A stretch of DNA of 34,721 nucleotides from Geoalkalibacter sp. (GCF_030604225.1 NZ_JAUVWH010000014.1:1-34721), one strand, 5' to 3'; positions 20,059 through 29,250 are shown, counted from the first letter of the stretch. Numbers and translations: made by a program. The notes: generated by a model from the sequence alone, not told the origin.

Positions 20059-20161
20059 CCACCACCTCCTGACCCAAGGGCCGCATCACTCCCCTTCTCC
20101 GTCCGGTGACGCGAACCGACTTTCACCTGTCCCCTCCTGAAGAAATGTCCCGCAAGGCACA

Positions 20162-21802
20162 TCAAAAACTACCGCTCTTTTCCACCGAATCCTCGAAACA
20201 CAGCTGTCCGTCATCCTCAATAGCCGCCTCCACAGGCACTTGGGCGACAACGGGCAGAGGGATGCGGATGCTGAACACGGAGCCTTGATTGAGCCGGCTC
20301 TGGACCTCGATGTGACCGCCCATCATTTCACAGAAACGCTTGGTGATGGTGAGACCGAGCCCCGTGCCCTCGAACTTGCGTGTATAGCTGCCGTCGACCT
20401 GACGAAATTCCTCGAAGATGATGCGTTGCTGCTCGGGCGAAAGCCCAATCCCCGTGTCGGTCACCTTGATGGTCAGGAGACGGGACGTTTGCATCACCTC
20501 CAGGCCGATCCGGCCGTCGCTGGTAAACTTGGCCGCATTGCTGAGAAGATTCAGGGTCGCCTGCAACAGTTTCTCCCGATCGATCTCAATTTTTCCTTCC
20601 GCCTTGACGGAGGTCTCAAGGGAGTTGCCGTTTTGCCGCAGGAGGGGTTGCACCGTATCGGCCGCCTCGCGCGCCAGTTCATGCAGATTGACGTTTTGCA
20701 ATTGCAGTTCCATGCGTCCGGCTTCGGCCTTGGCCAGGCGCAGAATATTGTTGATCAGGGAGAGCAGCCGCTCGGCATTGTGAATGACCCGCCGCAACTC
20801 TTCGGCATGCTCGTCCAGTCCCTCCATTTCAAGATCTTCCCGGACCACGTCGGCATACCCGATGATGGCTTGCAGAGGGGTGCGCAATTCGTGGCTGATG
20901 TTGGCGAGAAACTCCGACTTGTGCCGGTTTGCCGAGAGCGCGGCGTCGCGGGCTTGAACCAGTTCCTGGGTGCGGATGGCGACCTCGGTCTGCAGGATGT
21001 CCTTGTGCTCGCGCAAGCGGCGGTCGCGCTCCTCGAGGCTGGCCATCATGCGATTGTAGACCCCAGCCATGTGGGTGATTTCCGCCGGCCCGCTGAGATT
21101 GGCGAACACATAGGCGTTTTCCTCCTCGGACTTGCGCATCAGGTCGGAGAGTTGGGAAATCGGCTTGGTCAGCCGCTTGATACCGAGATTGAGGACCAGC
21201 AAAAGAACCAGGGAAAACGAGAATCCGATCAGCAGATTGTTGAAAAGGATTTGGAAATTGAGGGCATGGAGCGCTCGCTTGTTCATGCTGACATAGGCGT
21301 ATCCGAGCAATTCCCGGGGCAGCGGCGCCGGCTCGAAAGGCGAATCCAGGGCCTCGCGAAGCTCGGTGCCGGCGCCCGCGTACACGGGGGAAACGAAATA
21401 CCAGGCAAAGGGCGTCTCCGCGGCGATGACCGATTGCAGGGCGGCTTTGTCCCGTCTTTCTCGCGCCAACTCCAGGTTTTTCTCACCGAAAATCAGCAAG
21501 GGCCGGCCCTGATTGTCGAACACCCCGGCGCTGTCGACATTGGGAAAGGCCAGGATCGCCAGGAGCGGCTTTTCGGCATTTTCCGCGCTGCCGAACAGCA
21601 AGGCCAGGGCACTTTGGCCCGCCAGATGGCCGGTGATCTGCAATCCCTGGGCGATCATCTGATCCCGCGCCTGGGTGCTGCTGACCCAGGAGGTGGTCAA
21701 GGCCGAGGTCAGCGCCAGACAGAAAATCCCCAGCGTCACGATGCCGAGCAGGCGCGTGCGGAAACTGGTGAATTTTCTCATGGCGAAATGAAACAGGCTC
21801 AT
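20162..21802 (-). CDS. Membrane sensor histidine kinase (periplasmic CHASE8-like region, HAMP)
   Basis: N-terminal [20 protein letters not shown]-like region; His[27 protein letters not shown]; HATPase [31 protein letters not shown]. No receiver domain. Confidence 0.92.
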   Translation of the reverse strand: MSLFHFAMRKFTSFRTRLLGIVTLGIFCLALTSALTTSWVSSTQARDQMIAQGLQITGHLAGQSALALLFGSAENAEKPLLAILAFPNVDSAGVFDNQGRPLLIFGEKNLELARERRDKAALQSVIAAETPFAWYFVSPVYAGAGTELREALDSPFEPAPLPRELLGYAYVSMNKRALHALNFQILFNNLLIGFSFSLVLLLVLNLGIKRLTKPISQLSDLMRKSEEENAYVFANLSGPAEITHMAGVYNRMMASLEERDRRLREHKDILQTEVAIRTQELVQARDAALSANRHKSEFLANISHELRTPLQAIIGYADVVREDLEMEGLDEHAEELRRVIHNAERLLSLINNILRLAKAEAGRMELQLQNVNLHELAREAADTVQPLLRQNGNSLETSVKAEGKIEIDREKLLQATLNLLSNAAKFTSDGRIGLEVMQTSRLLTIKVTDTGIGLSPEQQRIIFEEFRQVDGSYTRKFEGTGLGLTITKRFCEMMGGHIEVQSRLNQGSVFSIRIPLPVVAQVPVEAAIEDDGQLCFEDSVEKSGSF

Positions 21803-21815
21803 CGGTCCTCAACTC

Positions 21816-22763
21816 TCAACGGCTCGGAAAAACCAGATCGAAACGTTCCTGCTGACGCGGGGTGAAGCGCAGTCCAAGGTGAAAGGCGGTACGCAGGTTA
21901 ACGGCCAGTTGCAGGTTGGCCAAGGGCAGAACCGACGCATTGGCCTGGCCTTGGGTCTTGGTTGATGCCAGGCGCGCCAGGCTCTGCCCCATGGCGAAAT
22001 GGTCGGGAAACATGGAAAACAGGGTGCCGCGCTGGGCATGGGAGGGTTTGCTGGAAAACACCACCAACCCTCGATCCAGGGCGCCCTGCAGAACCAGGGG
22101 CAAGACCACCTCGTCATCCGCGGTGAGATTGTCGAGAGGCAGCCAGATCGCGTCGCTCAGCCCGCGCAGGGATTGCAGCAGCCTGCGGTATTCCAGCACC
22201 GCCTCGCGCAGCTCGGTAACGGGATAGGCCTGAAGCTTAAGGCCCCTTGCGCGGGCGGCGGCCTCGGCCAAGGGAATCAGCCAGGCCGTGGTCTCGGAAT
22301 AGACCACATGGACACGTTGCGCGCGCGGAACCAGATCCCTGAGGTGCTGAAAGAGCACCGCCGGATCGGGAGACAGGCTGATGCCGGAGAAGCCCTCGGG
22401 GGCCGTGGGCACCGCGCCGACAATGAGCGCGCGGTTGTTGTTGAGACTCTGGGCGGCCAGCGCCCCCTGCCGTCCCAAAGCAATAACCGTGTCAATCTTT
22501 TCCTGGGCAAGCCAACCCTCGAGGGTTCCAGGTTCCACCTGATCAGGCAAGGCGTTGGGGATGACGGGGCCGGAGGATTCGGATTCGATGCCGAGCAGAA
22601 TGTTTTGAAAAACCCCCAGGAAGGGTTCCTTGACATCGGGATAAAGCACGCCGATGCGGTTTTGCGCCACCGCGCCGCCGACCATGGGGATCAACAGCAA
22701 CAGCAGGGAAAGTACGAGCCGGGGGCCCGAAATTCGATGACGCAGGAACATGGATCTGCTCAA
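21816..22763 (-). CDS. ABC-transporter substrate-binding-like periplasmic protein (PF04392-like)
   Basis: Signal peptide; NRIGVLYPDVKEPFLGVFQNILLGIE...VIALGRQGALAAQSLNNNRALIVGAV...GLVVFSSKPSHAQRGTLFSMFPDHFAMGQSLARLA. Confidence 0.8.
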   Translation of the reverse strand: MSRSMFLRHRISGPRLVLSLLLLLIPMVGGAVAQNRIGVLYPDVKEPFLGVFQNILLGIESESSGPVIPNALPDQVEPGTLEGWLAQEKIDTVIALGRQGALAAQSLNNNRALIVGAVPTAPEGFSGISLSPDPAVLFQHLRDLVPRAQRVHVVYSETTAWLIPLAEAAARARGLKLQAYPVTELREAVLEYRRLLQSLRGLSDAIWLPLDNLTADDEVVLPLVLQGALDRGLVVFSSKPSHAQRGTLFSMFPDHFAMGQSLARLASTKTQGQANASVLPLANLQLAVNLRTAFHLGLRFTPRQQERFDLVFPSR

Positions 22764-22934
22764 TGGGCGGGTCTGGAGTTGGAAAGAAATTTCAATGAAA
22801 AAACAGATTTCTTAATCTCTCACAATGAAGGTTGTCTCGTCAATCATTGAAATGCCGTTCTTGCCCACCTCCTGAAAAAATATCCGAATTTTATGGTATG
22901 GTTTTGCAAATCACTTCCAGTCGAGGAGCCTCTT

Positions 22935-23567
22935 ATGAAAAAATTTATCTTTTTTGGACTCATGTTTCTCTTTCTGCTGCCCCTGTCCACCATGGCCGAG
23001 GTCTATGAAGCGCGGCCCGGCTTGAAAGTGGTTCTTCCGCCGCTTCCCGAACCCTGGATCGTGAGCCGCGAAGCCAGCCCGGCCCTGGTCGCGCACCTGG
23101 CGGAACATCTCAAGGAAGATGCCGAGAAACAGGGTCGCACCGTCACCGAGGAACAGGTGCTCAGTGCCGCCCGCCAGCGCCTGGCAAGCAATGAGCTGAT
23201 GATTTTCAACGAAAAATCCGAAGCCCATTTGTTGATCAGCTTTTCCCCCATTGGGGAAAAAGAGAAGGATCCCAACGCCAAGTCCGTTGCGATTTCCGCC
23301 CAATACGCGGCGGAAGGGGTGACGGATGAGGGCTGGACGGATGTCCAGGATCGTCACGAACCCATCGCGATCAAGGGCGCCATGCACGCCCAATGGTTCG
23401 AAATCAACTATAAGGAAGATGGAGCCTCCCACCTGTTCATGGGCGTGGTCGGGTACGCTCGTCCCTATTGGTTCTGGCTCTATGCCAACGATCATCTCAA
23501 GGATCCCGGTGACCGCGCGGTTCTGGAAAATATCCTGCGCAACATCGAGATCCGCGTGGAACCCTGA
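22935..23567 (+). CDS. Secreted/periplasmic hypothetical protein
   Basis: MKKFIFFGLMFLFLLPLSTMAEVYEA signal peptide; ~210 aa; no family recognised. Confidence 0.65.
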   Translation: MKKFIFFGLMFLFLLPLSTMAEVYEARPGLKVVLPPLPEPWIVSREASPALVAHLAEHLKEDAEKQGRTVTEEQVLSAARQRLASNELMIFNEKSEAHLLISFSPIGEKEKDPNAKSVAISAQYAAEGVTDEGWTDVQDRHEPIAIKGAMHAQWFEINYKEDGASHLFMGVVGYARPYWFWLYANDHLKDPGDRAVLENILRNIEIRVEP

Positions 23568-23589
23568 CTCTTCCATACCCTCGCTTCCC

Positions 23590-23623
23590 AACGCCCCTGA
23601 GCGTCCATCGCTTAGGGGCGTTG
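23590..23623 (+). terminator. Candidate terminator hairpin
   Basis: aacgcccctgagcg tccat cgcttaggggcgtt stem-loop after the stop at 23567; no T run, so weak. Confidence 0.45.
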
Positions 23624-23721
23624 CCCGTTGATCAGCCAAAAAAACAGGCATCCTGCTCACTTTTTCTTCATTGCCCTGGCGTAAACCCCGCCAAACCCGC
23701 CATTCTCACGCCCGGCAATCC

Positions 23722-23737
23722 TGGCGAAGCTCTTGCA
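23722..23737 (+). promoter_or_regulatory. Candidate sigma-54 (-24/-12) promoter for nifE operon
   Basis: TGGCGAAGCTCTTGCA: GG-N10-GC spacing, match to TGGCACN5TTGCW apart from the AC; ~70 nt upstream of the nifE GTG. Confidence 0.65.
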
Positions 23738-23808
23738 AAGGATGAATCCGATCCTCTTTTCTGCCGTATACCCCATGGGCACCATCTAGGTTCGGAAAGG
23801 ATGAGGCG

Positions 23809-25161
23809 GTGGCGAAAAAACCCAAAATCAGTGAACTGCTCGACGAGCGGGCCTGTGCCCACAGCGCGACGAAAAAAAGCGCCTGCAACACCCAGACACC
23901 GGGGGCGACCACCGGCGGCTGCGCCTTCGAGGGCGCCCAGATCGCCCTGTTTCCCTTCGCGGACGCCGCGCATCTGGTGCACGGGCCCATCACCTGTCTC
24001 GGCGCTTCCTGGGAAACCCGTGCCACCCCCACCAGCCACACCGGTCGTGACCTTACTCAGATGGGCTTCACCACCGCCGTGACCACCAACGATGTGGTCT
24101 TCGGCGGCGAAGACAAGCTGCGCGAGGCCATCGACTACCTCATGGAGCATTACGCACCCGCCGCCATTTTCGTCTACGCCACCTGCGTGACGGCGCTCAT
24201 CGGCGACGACATCGACGCGGTCTGCCGGCAGGCGCAAGCCAAGTACGGCATTCCCATGGTGCCGGTGCATGCCCCCGGTTTTGTCGGCAGCAAGAACCTG
24301 GGCAGCCGCCTGGGCGGCGAAGCGGCCTTGGCGAGCCTGGTCGGCACCCTGGAGCCGGAGACGACCACGCCCTTCGACATCAACCTGATCGGCGAATACA
24401 ACGTCACCGGCGATATGTGGCAGTACACGCCGCTGCTCGAGGAACTCGGCATTCGCGTGCTAGCGACCCTGAGTGGCGACGGCCGCATCCCCGCCATTCG
24501 CAGCGCCCATCGCGCCAAACTCAACGTCATCGTCTGCGCCAAGTCGCTGATCTCCCTCACGCGCAAGATGCAGGAGCAATTCGGCATTCCGTTCATCTCC
24601 CTGTCCTTCTACGGCAAACGCGACACCAGCAGCGGCCTGCTGGCCATTGCCGAGGCGTTGGGCGATACCGAACTGCTCGCGCGCACGCGCCGGCTCATCG
24701 CCCGCGAGGAGGCCGCCCTAGACGAAAAACTCCGGCCCTACCGCGCTCTGTTCCAGGGGAAGAAGGCGATTCTCAACACCGGGGGCAACAAGTCCTGGTC
24801 CATCGCCTCGGCGCTTCAGGATCTGGGCATCGAGGTGGTCGCGACCTCTGTGCGCAAGGCCACCGAGGCGGATCGGGAAAAAGCGCGGGAATATCTCGGG
24901 GAGAAGGGGATTTTGATGACCAATCCGGGCGCGGAGCAGGCGCGCATCATCGACCAGACCCGTGCCGACCTGCTCCTCGCTGGCGGCCGCAGCCTGTACA
25001 CCGCCATCAAGAAGCGCATCGCCTTTATCGACGTCAACCAGGAAAAAAAGAAAAGCTACGGCGGCTACCAGGGCCTGCTCAACCTGGCCGAGGATGTGAA
25101 GAATGCCCTGGAGAATCCCGTTTTCCGGATTGTCGCAACGAGGGCGCCATGGGAGAAATAA
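23809..25161 (+). CDS. nifE: Nitrogenase FeMo-cofactor biosynthesis protein NifE
   Basis: ACNTQTPGATTGGCAFEGAQIALFPFADAAHLVHGPITCLGASWE...VVFGGEDKLREAI...NVIVCAKSLISL; GTG start with SD ggaaagg. Confidence 0.93.
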   Translation: MAKKPKISELLDERACAHSATKKSACNTQTPGATTGGCAFEGAQIALFPFADAAHLVHGPITCLGASWETRATPTSHTGRDLTQMGFTTAVTTNDVVFGGEDKLREAIDYLMEHYAPAAIFVYATCVTALIGDDIDAVCRQAQAKYGIPMVPVHAPGFVGSKNLGSRLGGEAALASLVGTLEPETTTPFDINLIGEYNVTGDMWQYTPLLEELGIRVLATLSGDGRIPAIRSAHRAKLNVIVCAKSLISLTRKMQEQFGIPFISLSFYGKRDTSSGLLAIAEALGDTELLARTRRLIAREEAALDEKLRPYRALFQGKKAILNTGGNKSWSIASALQDLGIEVVATSVRKATEADREKAREYLGEKGILMTNPGAEQARIIDQTRADLLLAGGRSLYTAIKKRIAFIDVNQEKKKSYGGYQGLLNLAEDVKNALENPVFRIVATRAPWEK

Positions 25162-26441
25162 TTCGCAAGCCGCGCAAGCCCCTGCAGGTCAACCCCATCA
25201 AGCTCTCCCAGCCCATGGGCGCGGCCCTCGCATTTCTCGGCGTCAATCAGTGCATGCCGCTGATGCACGGCGCCCTGGGCTGCGCTTCCTTCACCAAGGT
25301 TTTTTTGACCCGACATTTCTGCGAACCCATCGCCATTCAGACCACGGCGGTGACCGATGTGACGGCGATTCTCGACGGCGGCGACTACAACATCGCCGAA
25401 TCCGTCAAGAACATCACCACCAAGGTCACCCCCCAACTCATCGGCCTGCATACCACCGGGCTTACGGAAACCAAGGGCGACGACATCCGCGGCGTGGCCT
25501 CACGCATCGACGTTCCCCTGGTGTACGTCAACACCCCTGATTTCGAGGGCGGCCTGGAGAGCGGTTGGGCCCTGGCGGTGAAGGCCATGATTCGTCAGCT
25601 GACGGCTCCCGCGAGCCAGGTCCAGCCACGCCGGTTGACCCTTCTGCCCCATGTGAGCCTTCAGCCCATCGAGGTGGAAAAACTCAAGGAATTCGTCGCG
25701 CTGTTCGGTTTCGAGGCCTGGGCCCTGCCCGACCTCTCCACCTCCCTGGACGGCTATCTCGGCGAGAAACAAGGCTCGCTGAGCAGTGGCGGCATCGAGG
25801 TCGCGGACATCCGCTCCCTGGCGCAAAGCCAAATCGTTGTGAGTATCGGCGAATCCATGCGCGGCTGCGCCGAGGCCCTGCGGGAGAAAAATCCCGCCAT
25901 GCGCCATCATCATTTCCCGCACCTGCAGGGCCTGGCGGCCACGGATGCCCTGGTGGCCATGCTGCTTGAGGAAAGCGGCCTGGAGCAACCACCGGCATCC
26001 GTCGTACGCTGGCGCAAACGTCTTCAGGACGCGCTCCTCGATACCCATTTCGCTCTCGGTCAAACGCGCTTTCTCGTCGCCGGAGAACCCGATCAGCTGG
26101 CCGGTGTCTGCCAGGCCCTGGGCGAAGCCGGCGGCCGGGTGCGCGTCGCCATCGCCACCGTTGAGTCCCCCCTGCTTGAGCAGGTGGTAGCGGAGAACAT
26201 CCTCGTTGGCGACCTGGAGGATGCCGAACACCTGGTGGACGACTACGACCTGATGATCTGTAATTTTCACGGCGAGGCCCTGGCGCGCCGCCATCACAAG
26301 GGGTTGATGACGCGGGGATTTCCCAACTGGGAGCAGATCGGCAACCAACTGAAGAATGACCTGCTCTACGAAGGAAGCTGCTATTTTCTTTTCGAGGCGG
26401 CCAATGCGGCCGAGGAGATGAGAAGGCACCGAAAGGACTGA
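25149..26441 (+). CDS. nifN: Nitrogenase FeMo-cofactor biosynthesis protein NifN
   Basis: RKPLQVNPIKLSQPMGAALAFLGVNQCMPLMHGALGCASFTKVFLTRHFCEPIAIQTTAVTDVTAILDGG; ATG at 25149 overlaps the nifE 3' end. Confidence 0.93.
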   Translation: MGEIIRKPRKPLQVNPIKLSQPMGAALAFLGVNQCMPLMHGALGCASFTKVFLTRHFCEPIAIQTTAVTDVTAILDGGDYNIAESVKNITTKVTPQLIGLHTTGLTETKGDDIRGVASRIDVPLVYVNTPDFEGGLESGWALAVKAMIRQLTAPASQVQPRRLTLLPHVSLQPIEVEKLKEFVALFGFEAWALPDLSTSLDGYLGEKQGSLSSGGIEVADIRSLAQSQIVVSIGESMRGCAEALREKNPAMRHHHFPHLQGLAATDALVAMLLEESGLEQPPASVVRWRKRLQDALLDTHFALGQTRFLVAGEPDQLAGVCQALGEAGGRVRVAIATVESPLLEQVVAENILVGDLEDAEHLVDDYDLMICNFHGEALARRHHKGLMTRGFPNWEQIGNQLKNDLLYEGSCYFLFEAANAAEEMRRHRKD

Positions 26442-26445
26442 ATCC

Positions 26446-27474
26446 ATGGCGGGCTATACGGATTGCATCCGCCGCTGGGCGGCCGACGCGCGCTACGCGG
26501 GCCACCTCGCCAATCCCGACGGCGTCGGTGAGGTGGGACTAGGCGAGGAAGAAGCGGGGCGACGCCTGGCCGTGCGCTTTGCGCTGCGCCTTCGCCAGAA
26601 CCGCATCGAACAGGTGCGCTACCAGGTCTTCGGCTGCGGCTTTACCCTCGCCACCTGTGCCGTGATGGCCCACCTGGCGGAAGGCAGCCGCTTGGAGGAC
26701 GCCCAAGGCCTGAACGCGGCCCAGATTGACGCCGTCCTGGAGGGATTGCCCGACGAACGAGGTTACTGCGCCACGCTGGCCGTCGAGGCCTTTCAAGCCG
26801 CCCTCGCCGCCGCCCGCACCAAAACCGGAACCCTCACGCGCAACCTACCCCAGGCCCCGGAGCATGGCGCCCGCGTTACGCTCTCCGATCCCCTCTATCA
26901 GACGCTTATGGCCGGCGAAGCGCCGCGATCGGTTCCGCCTGAGGATCGTCACCTCTTTGCCTGCCTGCTGGCCGTCGCGGCGCAGGAAACATCCCGGCCG
27001 TTCGTCGCCCTCGGCTGGACCGAAATCAACATGCAAGAGGTTTTGGACACCTTTTTCCCGAGGTTTGACTCGGCCCATTTTCGCGACCGGAGCGCTCCCG
27101 CCGAACGCCCGCTGCCTCAACCCAACGAGGCGGTGCTGCCCCTGCTGATGAACTACCTGCCGCAGGACGGCGACCGGCAACAGACCGCGCCGGCCGTGTG
27201 GCTCGCCAAAGCCATGGCCGCGCGCAGCGCCCATCCCGGCCACCTGTGGGTGGCCATGGGTTTGTTCGAGCGACCCGAGTTGACCGCCGCCATTCGCCGT
27301 CACCTGCCGGCCCTGGCCGCGGCCAACCACCAGGGCATGCGCTGGAAGCGCTTTGTCTTCAAGCAACTCTGCGATCTTCAGGGGGGCCTGCTGTGTCCCT
27401 CGCCGGATTGCGGGGTGTGCAGCGACTATCCCCTGTGCTTTCCTACTGAAGAGCCTCCGCGAAGCGCCGATTGA
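26446..27474 (+). CDS. NifU/IscU-like scaffold domain fused to NifQ domain
   Basis: N-terminal YQVFGCGFTLATCAVMAHLAEG...LPDERGYCATLAVEAFQAALA (NifU_N-like); C-terminal MRWKRFVFKQLCDLQGGLLCPSPDCGVCSDYPLCF with NifQ signature C-x4-C-x2-C-x5-C. Confidence 0.85.
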   Translation: MAGYTDCIRRWAADARYAGHLANPDGVGEVGLGEEEAGRRLAVRFALRLRQNRIEQVRYQVFGCGFTLATCAVMAHLAEGSRLEDAQGLNAAQIDAVLEGLPDERGYCATLAVEAFQAALAAARTKTGTLTRNLPQAPEHGARVTLSDPLYQTLMAGEAPRSVPPEDRHLFACLLAVAAQETSRPFVALGWTEINMQEVLDTFFPRFDSAHFRDRSAPAERPLPQPNEAVLPLLMNYLPQDGDRQQTAPAVWLAKAMAARSAHPGHLWVAMGLFERPELTAAIRRHLPALAAANHQGMRWKRFVFKQLCDLQGGLLCPSPDCGVCSDYPLCFPTEEPPRSAD

Positions 27475-28135
27475 CCTCGTTCCAGTTCACCACGTCCCAC
27501 CAGAAATTGAGATAGGCGCCGCGGCGATTCTGATAGCTCAAATAGTAGGCGTGTTCCCACACATCCACCCCCAGAATCGGCGTGCCCTTCACTTCGGCCA
27601 CATCCATCAGGGGGTTGTCCTGATTGGCGGTCGAGGTCACCGCAAGCTTCTTCTCCGCCGTAACGATCACCCAGGCCCATCCCGAGCCAAACCGCGCGGC
27701 CGCCGCCTGATTGAACTGTTTTTTCATCTCCTCCAGCGAACCGAATGCCCCGGTGATCGCTTTCAACAGTTCGGCGGACGGTTCCCCACCCTGCCCCGCC
27801 GGCGCCATGATTTTCCAGAACAGATCATGATTGTAATGTCCGCCGCCGTTGTTGCGCACCGCGGCATTGAAGGTGGAAATCCGCGCCATCAGGCTTTCCA
27901 GGGACATGCCCTCCAATTCCGGAAAGTTTTTCACCTGGGCGTTGAGGTTGTTGACATAGGCCTGATGATGCATGCCGTGATGGATTTCCATGGTCATCTT
28001 GTCGATGTAGGGCTCAAGGGCATCGCTGGCGTAGGGCAGCGGTTCAAGGGTAAAAGGCTGCGCCTGAGCCGTGACGGCAAAGACGCCCAGGGCACAAAGC
28101 ATCGTAACCAGAATCTTGAGACTGCGCATCAGCAT
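27443..28135 (-). CDS. sod: Superoxide dismutase (Fe/Mn family) with N-terminal signal peptide
   Basis: IHHGMHHQAYVNNLNAQ, NNGGGHYNHDLFWKIM, DVWEHAYYLSYQNRRGAYLNFWWDVVNW; leader MLMRSLKILVTMLCALGVFAVTAQAQ. Confidence 0.93.
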   Translation of the reverse strand: MLMRSLKILVTMLCALGVFAVTAQAQPFTLEPLPYASDALEPYIDKMTMEIHHGMHHQAYVNNLNAQVKNFPELEGMSLESLMARISTFNAAVRNNGGGHYNHDLFWKIMAPAGQGGEPSAELLKAITGAFGSLEEMKKQFNQAAAARFGSGWAWVIVTAEKKLAVTSTANQDNPLMDVAEVKGTPILGVDVWEHAYYLSYQNRRGAYLNFWWDVVNWNEVNRRFAEALQ

Positions 28136-28452
28136 GGAAGTTCTCCTTGAAAGATGGGGGCTTTTCCGCCCCGTTACTTTTGCCCCTTCATTAAAGCAAA
28201 AACAACCCAGCTTTCAAGCGCAGCGGTCATATCTGGGAAGCTGATCAGACAATTCAAGGATTTAGGGCGGGAGGAAAGTGCCCCAGCATCAATAGTGCGA
28301 CACGATTTATTTAAGTCACAATTCGTGTTACAACTCGCCGAAGCGAGGCTGGTGACGAATTTTTATCATGCGCCTTATGAGCCCTGGACCTGTTTTTTTT
28401 GCTTGCTTGACTTTGGTAATCCATTGGATTAGTTTTTATACAAGGCGCTTTT

Positions 28453-28785
28453 ATGATGACCATTGCCGAAACCGGGGAGTTTTCCAGACACTGCAAAAAT
28501 TTGCTCAATGAGGGAGAACGCAATGCCCTGATTGACTACCTAGCGGAACACCCGGAAGCTGGTGACCTGATAGAGGGCACCGGCGGAATTCGGAAATTAA
28601 GATGGGCCAGAGAGGGGCGAGGCAAAAGCGGCGGTGTGCGCGTCATCTATTATTTTCATAGCCAGCGAATGCCGCTTTACCTGCTGACGGTTTATGGCAA
28701 AAACCAAAAAGCCAATCTGACCGCCAATGAAAAATCCGCACTACGGGGACTGGTGGATCTTCTCAAAGCGGCTAATGGGCTATAG
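28453..28785 (+). CDS. RelE/HigB-like toxin (type II toxin-antitoxin)
   Basis: IEGTGGIRKLRWAREGRGKSGGVRVIYYFHSQRMPLYLLTVYGKNQKANLT typical of the RelE/HigB fold. Confidence 0.85.
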   Translation: MMTIAETGEFSRHCKNLLNEGERNALIDYLAEHPEAGDLIEGTGGIRKLRWAREGRGKSGGVRVIYYFHSQRMPLYLLTVYGKNQKANLTANEKSALRGLVDLLKAANGL

Positions 28786-28796
28786 GAGACTCGTGA

Positions 28797-29147
28797 ATGA
28801 GTGAACTTTTCGAAAGCATTAAACGCGGGTTGGAAGAAGCTATCGCGCACACCAAGGGTGAGAAATCAGGCGTCAGAGTTTTTACGCCGCGAGAAGTAGA
28901 CGTCAAAGACGTGCGACAAAAAACTGGGCTAACCCAAGACCAGTTCGCGGCCACATTCGGCATCAGCGTGGCCACCCTGCGCCACTGGGAACGCGGAGAC
29001 CGCAAGCCCCACGGCCCAGCCCTGGTATTGCTCAACGCCGCCGCCAACGACCCCGAAGGATTGTTGAAGATACTTTTGCCAAGTAAACGTACTAGGCGAA
29101 GAAGACAGGAAAGTAACCGGGAGTTCCGAGGCAACAGTCAATGCTAA
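28797..29147 (+). CDS. HTH antitoxin (HigA/NadS-like)
   Basis: DVRQKTGLTQDQFAATFGISVATLRHWERGDRKPHGPALVLL HTH_3; starts 11 nt after the toxin stop. Confidence 0.87.
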   Translation: MSELFESIKRGLEEAIAHTKGEKSGVRVFTPREVDVKDVRQKTGLTQDQFAATFGISVATLRHWERGDRKPHGPALVLLNAAANDPEGLLKILLPSKRTRRRRQESNREFRGNSQC

Positions 29148-29208
29148 CACCCTGGGAATAGCTGAAGAACACCTTTTTCACCGAGGAACCGCAAATTAAT
29201 TTGAGAAT

Positions 29209-29248
29209 AAAAACAGGGACTTAGCAACATAGCTAAGTCCCTGTTTTT
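29209..29248. terminator. Bidirectional terminator between TA module and tRNA-Arg
   Basis: aaaaacagggacttagc / gctaagtccctgttttt 17-bp stem, 6-nt loop. Confidence 0.85.
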
Positions 29249-29250
29249 AT

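Noticed and set aside
20240-21865. 541 aa plus-strand ORF antisense to the histidine kinase
   Set aside because: Same mirror-frame artefact; the minus strand encodes an unambiguous kinase.
24417-25148. N-terminal extension of the nifN ORF
   Set aside because: Overlaps nifE out of frame; low-complexity R/H/G-rich translation; true NifN start MGEIIRKPRKPLQ at 25149.
28154-28432. 92 aa ORF between sod and the toxin
   Set aside because: No recognisable domain; low-GC intergenic region, not confidently coding.
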